A DNA stretch of 64,000 nt from Dicyema japonicum (lineage: Eukaryota; Dicyemida; Rhombozoa; Dicyemidae), in assembly GCA_011109175.1 (NCBI GenBank), contig RDEW01000004.1:892030-956029 (forward strand), given 5' to 3'. Made by a program: the position numbers and the translations under genes. The notes beneath the pieces are model-generated. The model searched no databases and had not been told where the DNA came from. It saw only the letters and a program-made list of their open reading frames with translations. Numbering within the stretch: position 1 is the first letter of the stretch; the number at the start of each line of letters is the position of its first letter. Positions 55,885 to 64,000 of this stretch are shown here, piece by piece.

Positions 55885-58800
55885 GTTACTCGTTGTGGTT
55901 GTTGTGCTGCCAAGAGAAAAGAATAGAAAAATAAAGGAAAATCAGAAAAGAACATGCAGAAAACTGCAAAAGAAGATGAGATCTGCAAAAAATGCAACAT
56001 AATGAACAAAAGAAAGCGGATGATCCATTGGACGGCCTGTTCGTGTGGCTTCCACGTGTCCTCTGAATGACTAAAAGAGCCCTGGCTGTCATTTCCGATT
56101 GGCACTGTCGGTCATGTCTCCTACCAGATAATACGACAAACTCTTCCCTACGCTACCCTTTTGTACATGTTCTACTAGACCAGAGGTTCCCAACCTGGGT
56201 TTCGCGAATTTGAAATACTTAAAAAACTTCTTTTTTCAAAACGAATTAATTTAATTTGCGCGTGTCTAAATGAAGTCTTGTGACAGTGCACATCTTAAAG
56301 TTCGATCGTATCGATAAAGTTATATTGCCTTTGGTTTTACATGAACTGAGGACATGGATTGCCCTCTACCACTTTGTGTTGTTTGCTGTGAAAAACTTGC
56401 GAATAGTGCTATGGCTCCAATAAAACATAGATGTCATTTCTTAACCAAGCACCAGGAACTTTCAAAGAAAAAAAAGAATATTTTGTGCGGAAGTGGACCA
56501 GAATAAAGTTAAAGTATCCCACTTTAAAAAAATTCAAAATAAACGAAAAAGCATTGCATGCTAGTTATGCTGTTTCTGAGATTAAAAATATGAAATCGCA
56601 TGCTCTCTCCGAAACTGTTGTTTTGCCTGCATGCAAAATAGAGAAGATAATGTTCGGAGAAATTGCTGCCGCTGAGCTCGACTTAATTCCTATTTCTAAT
56701 AATTCTGTGAGCAGACGCATTAAGAATATGTCTGATGATTTTGAAACCACTTTGGTTCTGCGAATAAAAAATCTGTGTTTCTCTGCTTCAAGTGGATGAA
56801 GGCTCAGATATTACAGGAAGAATGCAACTCCTTGTTTTCTTTCGATATATGAACGATGAACCATTGTTGAAGATTTTTTTTGCTCAAAGAGTTGTTCGGA
56901 ACAACAAAGGTATATGACATTTTCAATTTTATAAATTCATATTTTGAGGATATAAAGATGGATTGGAATGCATGTGTGGGTATCTGCACTGATGGTGCTT
57001 CAGCAATGACTGGCCAATTTAAAAGCTTTGTTCTTATTGCGAAAAATAAGAATCCGAACATTATTCACACGCATTGTTTTCTTCATCGCGAGGCATTGTT
57101 TGCAAAATCTATTGGGCATGAACTTAAACGTGCTTTGGACGTGGTTTTAAAAATAATTAATTACATTAAAATGAAGTCGTTGAAATCAGTTTTGATTTTG
57201 CACACGAAGTAAGATGGCTCTCAAAGGTAAATATGTTAATTCGCTTCTATGAACAAAGACACGAATTGTTGGCTTTTTGTATACAAGAGAAGTTGGATAA
57301 CTTTATTGAATGCCTCAATGATAAATGTTGGTGTTGCAAATTAGCATACCTGACCGATATTTTTTATGAACTCAATGTTTTCAATAGCAGCATGCAAAAA
57401 AGAAATGAAAATCTATTGAGTTGCGCGGACAAAATAGTTGCTTTTCTGAAAAAACTACAAATATGGAAACGACATATCACGAGTGGGAACTTGGAAATGT
57501 TCCCTCATGTGCAAGAAAAAAATTTAAAAAAATTGTTCCACAAATTGTAGACTATGTGGAGTCACTATTTACATGTACATATCAGTTGAACTCTATGATT
57601 GGGTGAGGAATCATTTTGCTGAGTACAAAATAACTGGAAACGAGCAATCATTAAAAGAGGAAGAAGAATTTGCGTTTGTTTAAAGTGACAGAACGTTAAA
57701 AATGGAATATTTGCAACTTGATATTGATTCGTTTTGGCCAACTGTAAAAAAGATTATCACTTTCTGTCATACAAAGCTTTAAGAGTTTTGGTCCAGTTTT
57801 CAACGACTTATCTCTGTGAAAGTGGATTTTCTGCATTAACAAATATAAAGCATAAAAGCGCGCGAACCTACTTTATGTGGAAGAAGACCTACGTTTATCC
57901 TTGTCAAAGACAAGGACAAATATTACAGAGCTATGCAAGAGACATCAGCCTCAACTTCTCACTAACTAGCATTTTATTTTTTTATATTAGTAAAATATAA
58001 GGGATCCGTTTAAAATGCAAAATGTCGATAAGGTTCCGTTCGCTCAAAAAGGTTGGAAACCACTGTTCTAGACCATCAGGAAATACTTGAATTGATCTCA
58101 AACCTGACACACACACGAAGACTCTTGATCAGCTGCCCGTATATCTGTCACGGACTGCTTATGTGAGTGTATTGAAAGGGCAGTTTCTTAGGACGACTCT
58201 GAAGATTTGGTACGATTATTTTGCTTTGCTCCATTCACACTATGCATACTCCATAGGAGGGGGAAAGAAGAGAAATCACTTACGTCATTAGTAAAGGAGA
58301 ATGTCCACACATTTTTCTCAAGGAACCTATTGGCAGACTTAAAAGCTCACCTACAAATCCCAAAACCATGAGAAGCTAACATCGACTATCTCGAACACTC
58401 AGATATTAAGAAGTGAGATCCGTCGAAAACTTTCGGAAGGTGGAATCCGTGCTGTCGTGAGGATCCTTGCAGATCAACATCGTATAATTGAGCCGTCTGA
58501 ACATTCCTACGTATTACTTGTTGAGCGACACCCAAGTCTCCCCAAGGACCACCGGATTCCTCCTTGCCCGGGACAATTACCCAATCTACTTGTCTCTGAA
58601 AAGGACGTAAAAGATAGGATTTTCTTTTTCGTCCCGAGCAGCAGTGGAGGAGTAGATTGGCTTCGTCCGGGTCACCTTAAAGACCTCAATGTCACAACAC
58701 GGGCAACTCTGGGGTCCGGCTTGTGTTGGCTATCAACAAAATAATGTACAAGATGCTATCAGGGACACTACCAGAAACAATTAGACACGAAATGTTCTCC

Positions 58801-60665
58801 GCCAATTTAATCGCATTCGACAAGAGGGGGGTTGGAAAATACACCCTATTGTTGTTGGCCTGGTTTTTCGTCGGTTGGCCTCAAAGCTTGTATGCAAGCA
58901 ATCCTGTACGCTGATAACAAAGCTACGACCGACCCAAATAGGGTCGGCACACCAAGGGGTTGTGAAGCGGCAGTTCATGCTGTCCGAACATTCAAGAACA
59001 TTCCTCACGTAATCGTCAAAATTGACATTAAAAATGCTTTCTACTCGATACGACGTTATACAATTCTGGAGGATTTCTTCACATACTACCCATCAGTTTA
59101 CAGCTATTTTCATAGCTCCGACGGAAAACCATCCAGTCTGATACACGGCCAATACTACATCCCATCGTCTTCTGGAGTCCAACAAGGAGACTCACTGAGG
59201 CCTGCCTTGTTCAGCCTAGGAATTGCCCGTATTATAAGAAATTGTTCCACTTGTCTGAGAGTATGGTATCTGGATGATTGCACTATGGGCGGCCATCCGA
59301 AGGATGTACTAGATTGTTTGAAAACTCTGATAGTCAAATGGAATCCCTATGCCTAACTTTAAACACCACGAAGTGTGAAGTTATCAATTTTGGATTTCCG
59401 CAGCCTGAATGGGATTTGATCTTTGATATGTTTAGAGATCCACAGAAACCAAATCAGAACAACTGGAAATACTTGGATGCCCTCTTACTGATGCTGGAAT
59501 CAGTAACACACTAAGAACGAAAGAACATCAACTAAAAACAAAATTCAGACGTCTAAAGATGCTGGACGCACATACCTCCCTATTCATGCTGAGAAACGCC
59601 TTATCAGCACAGAAACTGAACTACGTTCTTCGTGGGGCACCCTACTACTTGAAAATGCAACAACTCGATGCTATCGATTCCTTCTTCCTGACAACTATTG
59701 AACGTGTCACAAAGTGAAATTTGATGACCGAGGGTGGGACCAAGCGACCCTACCAGTTAGCCTGGGCGGACTGGGGAATCCCTTCACCGAAAGATTTGGA
59801 TTGCCCCGCGTATCTGTCCTCTTTGGGCTTCAGCCGACTGCTGATCAGTATGATTCTTCTACTTCAAACAGAATCATGTGAAATCACAGATATGGAGCAT
59901 TTGAAAGGGATGATGCCTGAGCAGAAAGACAGTTATAGGACCATCTGCGAGAATAAATATGAGAGGTTTCTGAACCAATCAAACTAACACAGCCGTGCCT
60001 GTCTAGTCACTGGAAGATCAGAATGGAGTAGCGATTTGATCAATGCACTCCCCGTTGGTAGTGTCGGGACCCATCTTGACGACGATACTGTCCGCATCGA
60101 CATTTCCACCATACTTGGACTGGAGATTTGCCGGTGTGGCGCTGCCGTCGATTGTTATGGACACCATGCCCTCTCGTGTCGAAAAAGTGCAGGACGATTC
60201 TCAAGACACAAAACAATCAACGGAATTGTCAAGCGAGCCCTGGAGTCTGTGGGATATCACGCCAGATTGAACCTGTTTACCTGGACAGAGGAGACGGAAA
60301 ACGTCCTGACGGGATCACAATTTTCCCATTCGAAGAGCGGAACCCTTTGGTGTGGATGCCTATCCAACATTGTCGGGAGTGCGTTAGACACACTGTATGC
60401 CGTGGAAAAAACGATGAGAGCAAAGGAGAAAAAATACGAAGGGCTACGCGACCGATTCGCGTTCTATCCCATTGTGGTCAAGACAACTAAAGAAATAAGT
60501 GGAAAATCATTTCGCTTCCTAAAGTAACTTGGACGCCTAGCTACACTAAAAAGCCACGACGTACGTGAGACCCGTGGCTTCTCCAGTTGATCTCTGTTGC
60601 AATCTTGAGAGGCAACGCAACTTCTATAATGTCGGCGGGGTCCTCTTTGGATGGTTGATTGTGTT
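55885..60665 (+). mobile_element. LINE-D: PHD-finger, RT, CCHC finger, nuclease-like C terminus; split by a hAT
   Basis: 5' part 55885-56172: EICKKCNIMNKRKRMIHWTA CSCGFHVS and, one base shifted, SDWHCRSC make a PHD-like C4HC3 finger. Then the hAT (56181-58055). 3' part from 58064: RPGHLKDL, HVIVKIDIKNAFYSI, SSGVQQGDSLRPALF, LRVWYLDDCT (RT), then CRCGAAVDCYGHHALSCRKS (zinc finger), RPDGITIFPFEERNPLVW (PD..D-type nuclease motif, inference), KYEGLRDRFAFYPIV, and RGNATSIMSAGSSLDG at the end. Multiple shifts. I do not name the clade. Confidence 0.8.
56181..58055 (+). mobile_element. hAT transposon (ZBED5-like), both ends present
   Basis: Terminal inverted repeats CAGAGGTTCCCAACCT (56181) and, reversed, CAGTGGTTTCCAACCT (58055). 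8-bp duplication TACTAGAC / TTCTAGAC (56173-56180, 58056-58063), one mismatch. Transposase in pieces: [47 protein letters not shown]-like N part, NSVSRRIKNMSDDFE, WNACVGICTDGASAMTGQF (catalytic region), THCFLHREALFAKS, and the C-terminal LVQFSTTYLCESGFSALTNI dimerisation block. Stops and shifts: inactive. Confidence 0.9.
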
Positions 60666-60711
60666 AATTAATTATTTGTTAAGTCTTATAAAGATTATCT
60701 ATTAATTTTCC

Positions 60712-60752
60712 GTTTCTGCATGCCAATATAACACGTGATCCTCTGTGGACTT
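60712..60752 (+). repeat. 41-bp copy of SDR gene sequence
   Basis: 39 of 41 bases equal 62999-63039, which encodes RGSRVILACRNV of the short-chain dehydrogenase on the minus strand. Lies 50 nt after the LINE-D 3' end. Confidence 0.85.
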
Positions 60753-60799
60753 TTAATTTTCTGTGGCTCCATGTGGTGCTACGTGGATAGTTTGTCAAA

Positions 60800-60905
60800 A
60801 TTATTTTTCTTCCTTTTTATGGCGTCAATGGATCCACCTTACTGAGAAGGCGCCCAATGCCTGGCCGGGATCAAGAGGATCCAACAATTCTTACCCGGGG
60901 ACAAC
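60800..60905 (+). repeat. Dispersed repeat family C, copy 4
   Basis: ATGGCGTCAATGGATCCACC, GAGAAGGCGCCCAATGCCTG and GCCGGGATCAAGAGGATCC: the cleanest copy of the family core. Confidence 0.65.
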
Positions 60906-61249
60906 GTCGTTACCTGGAGACAAGTTCTGGAATGCTGGAACGAGTCTGGATCAAAGAGTTAGTTAGTTTGATTACCCTTGGTCTTTGGAATTTAATTAAT
61001 ATAATTGATTTAAAGTCGTGGATCTGACCTAACGTGCTCAATTTGATGATAAAAATTATTCACAATAAATTATTGATTCCTAAATCCAATTTGATTAACA
61101 TTTTAAGTGACGGATCAGTTAGACGTGCTTCGCAATGATAATCATATAAAATTATTTATTTTTGTCCTCCTCTAACTCGGGAAAGGTGCCTTGTTGGATT
61201 AAAAATTATTTTACTTAATTTTTTGGAATTTTCGTAGATAAAATGTTTT

Positions 61250-61395
61250 GTTTGCCAGATGGCAATAATTTCCGGACCAAAATCATGAGCTCCGGTTAGA
61301 ATCCCGCTGCTTTCCACTCGATTGAAGATTCCTATGATGCTTTGGTTTGACAAGTGACGCCGTCATCAGTGTTTCAACGCTGCGAAACCGACATT
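61250..61395 (+). repeat. SINE-A head, diverged
   Basis: Box B CCGGTTAGAATCCCG (61293-61307), then GAAGATTCC, GCTTTGGTTTGACAAGTGAC and GCCGTCATCAGTG. Confidence 0.7.
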
Positions 61396-61745
61396 ATTAG
61401 AAAATTAGGCTGCTAAGAGACAGTAGGCAATGATGCGAACGATGACCAAGAACAGCTCCGTTAGGAAAAATGATAATCTCATCAGGTCTTTTCACTAAGA
61501 GTTTGATCAGAGACGAGAACTCAGCTCACTCCAGATTATATTTGATGATATTGTTGATAGCAGTGTGTAAGTAAAATTTCCCGGCTCTCATTTGGAACTG
61601 ATGTGGAGACTCTTTGTGTCCAACAATTTTTATTTACTGTTTCCTTGCTTTACCACTAAATCTTATAAAGCCAGAACTTATAACGGAAGTAAGTGTAGTT
61701 AATCTCCCTTAAAATTAAACACACGATTAAAAATCAGTACATAAT

Positions 61746-62126
61746 AATAATAAAGCCTTTTCACGAGAGCCATAATATTTATAGCTCCGCATAGGCAGGA
61801 CACTTTATTTAAGTAAAGAACAGTTAATTTTAACTAATCGTAGAACCAAGGAATGATCTTCACTTCTTTTTTTTTCTTGTGTGTGGGTCCTTTCTAGACA
61901 ATCCAGTTCCGCATTGAGTATCCACTGATGACGGCGTCACTCGTCAAACCCTTTCTGCATCGTAGATGCGTGGAACCTTCCACCAAGTGAACAGCAGGGA
62001 GATTCGAACCCGTAGCCTAAACCACTTAAGCCCGACACCTAACCACTATGCCACTCGGCCAGCCTAGGAATTGTGTGTCCTGGCTATGCGGAGCTATAAA
62101 TACTATGGCTCTCGTGAAAAGGCTTT
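61746..62126. repeat. Composite SINE-A insertion: full inverted copy plus forward tail
   Basis: 61746-62062 is a complete SINE-A on the minus strand (from (TTA)n tail to head GCCACTCGGCC). 62067-62126 is a second SINE-A 3' tail on the plus strand (TGGCTATGCGGAGCTATAAA ... AAGGCTTTATTA). The whole is flanked by a 20-bp duplication ATTAAAAA(T/C)CAGTACATAAT (61726-61745, 62127-62146). Confidence 0.92.
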
Positions 62127-62217
62127 ATTAAAAACCAGTACATAATCCATTTAATGATAACTTTCCTTGCAAGACTAATTAAGTTTCCGAGTAGAATTCA
62201 GAAGGTGACCCCAGTAG

Positions 62218-63241
62218 CTACTTCTGCTGCTCGATTACTTTCTGTTGCATAATTTTGTCATAAGCATATTTTGATTTCTTTCCAAATTTGCAATTATCAA
62301 AGTATTCCCAGAAACATCTTCAAGACTTGCATCAGCAGTGGCATACAATACAGTCTGTGCACCATCTTCCACCGTCTATTAGTCAACATTGTAATATCTC
62401 ACCCTGCCAAAAAGTTTCATGACATATTTCAAAATGGAATATAATGGAACTTTCTCATAAAAATTACTATAAATGACTCCAGGATGCAGTGCATTAAAAG
62501 TAACGTAATTATGCGGAATTTTATCAGCAATGCATTGACAGAAATATAGCTGACATAGTTTGCTGTTGCCATATGATTTGGTTATATCAAGAGATTTCCC
62601 TTTCAACAACTCCTCGTTTATCCTCCCTGCCAACTTGTGTGCCCACGAACTAACGAAAACGACTCTACTTGGTTGACTTTCAATCAATTTATCTTAAATA
62701 TATTCATGAAATGACCCAATAAAAGTTTAGTGAGGAGAAAAGGAGCAAAGTAGTTAACCTGCATCACAGTCTCAAATCCGTCTTTGGTTTCCTCATAATT
62801 AAACGCTAAAATAATCCATCAAATAACAAGCAAGCCCAGCGTTGTGAATAAGAGCGTACAAATTGCTCTCCTCCTGGCAAAATTCATAAGAAAATTTCTT
62901 GACTGATTCAAAGGAAGCAAGGTCGAGTTCCATAACTTTAATATTTGAATTTCCCGTATCATTTTCTATCCTATTGGCTGCCATTTGGGCATTTGCTACG
63001 TTTCTGCATGCCAATATCACACGTGATCCTCTGTGGGCTAATCCTTTCGAAATTTCATAGCCAATTCCTATAATATCACAAATCTTAATTATTCACCAGA
63101 TGCACCCCCAGTCACTATTATTGTCTTACCGGACAAGTTTTTGCGACTATCATAGACTTTGGTCATTGTTTTCATATAAATCCAGTAAATGAAATAAAAA
63201 ATATAGAAAATTATCAAGAAACCCCCCAAACTCCAAAACAT
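62218..63241 (-). CDS. Short-chain dehydrogenase/reductase (retinol-dehydrogenase-like), with one 1-nt deletion
   Basis: NAD(P)-dependent oxidoreductase, probably anchored in a membrane by an N-terminal hydrophobic helix (MFWSLGGFLIIFYIFYFIYW). Five exons, introns 29, 22, 23 and 27 nt; 307 residues once a G lost at 62307-62309 is restored. Cofactor site TGGASGIG; RVILACRN; LDLASFESVK; HNAG; substrate site Ser in VVFVSSWAH and the catalytic YGNSK; LHPGVI..NF. The C terminus (YFDNCKFGKKSKYAYDKIMQ) is like RDH11-14/WWOX-type SDRs. Substrate unknown. Without the restored base the protein would end early at CNRK. Confidence 0.92.
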
Positions 63242-63830
63242 TTAATTAACTACTTTTAATATTTATTGAAAATAAGTAAATTTTTAATTAATTATATATT
63301 TAACAAAAAACGAAAATTCCCAAGGATCTTTTAAAAATTACCTTTAATAAGCACTTGAGACCGGAAGAGTAAGAAAAAATCTGTTTACTATATATATTTT
63401 ATGTCAGAATACACTACAGTCAATTCACCTTATTATTGCGGTAAAAGTCGCTAATTTGGTAGACTCTCAGCTGGTGTTTACCATTTTCTTTTTAATCAAC
63501 TGATCCTCATATATGTCAAATACATGACATATGATATGAGTCTGTGTTTTTCAGTTTTTACCTTTATGACTTTCAAATAAGTAACAAGGCTCTCTTACAT
63601 ACTCAATTCTGAATGACAGCAGTCACACCAAAATCACTTTACTTTATGACAAGGCTAAACAATTCCGTTGAATCAGTTTTTAGAGATTTTTTGGACATTA
63701 ACAGTGACACAACCTCTTGAGTATATATCATCTCGGTGGACACATATCTTTCTGATATGAATTTTAACCCTAAATTTTGAGTTTTACAAAAAGTTAGAAA
63801 TTCTATCGAAAGTAAAAGATTATTTTATTA
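63242..63830. other. Upstream of the SDR gene, nothing recognised
   Basis: AT-rich, no frames. Would hold the SDR promoter. Confidence 0.3.
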
Positions 63831-63832
63831 CA

Positions 63833-64000
63833 AATGCCCTCTCGTGTCGAAGAAGTGCAGGAAGATTCCCAGGACAAAGGCGATCAAAGGAATAGTCAAG
63901 CGAGCCCTGGAGTCAGCGGGATACCCTGCCATACTTGAACCTGTTGTCCTGGACACGAAACGGAAAACTTCCTGACGGGCCCATCCAACATTGTCGGGAG
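63833..64000 (+). mobile_element. LINE-D fragment, internally deleted, running off the window
   Basis: Aligns with 60168-60380 (CCCTCTCGTGTCGAAGAAGT, AGCGAGCCCTGGAGTC, AACTTCCTGACGGG) and then skips ~50 bp to CCATCCAACATTGTCGGGAG, losing the nuclease-like RPDG...W block. Confidence 0.85.

Overview
The window looks like a piece of the nuclear genome of a dicyemid mesozoan (Dicyema or a close relative). Two things point there. First, the host genes carry spliceosomal introns of only 22-30 nt (43 reconstructed here, all GT...AG). Introns that short are published for dicyemids and, among animals, for almost nothing else. Second, the gene set is animal: a TCF/LEF factor with an HMG box and C-clamp, a Rho kinase (ROCK), a GH18 chitinase with a peritrophin (CBM14) domain, makorin, SLX1, mitochondrial RF1 and mL54. 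Species is inference. Removing the micro-introns turns apparently shattered reading frames into whole proteins whose coding lengths divide by three. Layout, host genes: mitochondrial release factor RF1 (4.1-5.3 kb, minus), TCF/LEF (7.05-8.0 kb, plus) convergent with mL54 (8.1-8.45 kb, minus), SLX1 (11.4-12.1 kb, plus), makorin (14.5-15.1 kb, minus), chitinase (20.6-22.4 kb, plus), the 5' end of a probable secreted M12 metalloprotease running into a 598-N assembly gap (27.4-27.5 kb), ROCK (28.3-29.7 kb, minus), a broken and inverted cathepsin (34.8-35.85 kb), a 784-residue leucine-rich-repeat protein (44.0-46.6 kb, minus) with a small unknown gene 58 nt upstream, and a short-chain dehydrogenase (62.2-63.2 kb, minus). 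Each is a separate housekeeping or signalling function; nothing suggests one shared pathway. Four of them (RF1, ROCK, LRR, SDR) contain one or two single-base indels while the rest of the frame is clean, which may be assembly error or recent decay. Layout, transposons: the rest, well over half the window, is mobile DNA. Non-LTR elements: LINE-A (1-1.28 kb, APE type with a perfect 2A-like peptide); an RTE-like fragment (1.4-2.7 kb); LINE-B (16.5-17.6, 24.0-24.7, 32.1-34.4, 38.2 kb); LINE-C (51.29-54.08 kb, the best preserved, plus a 3' fragment at 47.6 kb); LINE-D (55.9-60.7 kb with many 3' fragments; PHD-like finger, reverse transcriptase, CCHC finger and a putative nuclease motif); and fragments with restriction-like endonuclease ends (12.6-13.3 and 25.7-26.5 kb). 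DNA transposons: an intact-ended hAT with target duplication (56.2-58.1 kb), other hAT remains, a Tigger/pogo element (49.8-51.0 kb), and a MULE/FLYWCH element with terminal inverted repeats (40.3-43.1 kb). Two elements with a retroviral-type integrase (24.7 and 54.3 kb) carry host-style micro-introns. Three SINE families occur; SINE-A shares its 3' tail with LINE-C. A structured ~113-nt RNA has been retroposed at least twice, once with a perfect 11-bp target duplication. Satellite and tandem arrays lie at 12.3, 39.2-40.3 (period ~167 bp) and 43.1 kb. Repeat boundaries are by eye and approximate unless a target duplication fixes them.
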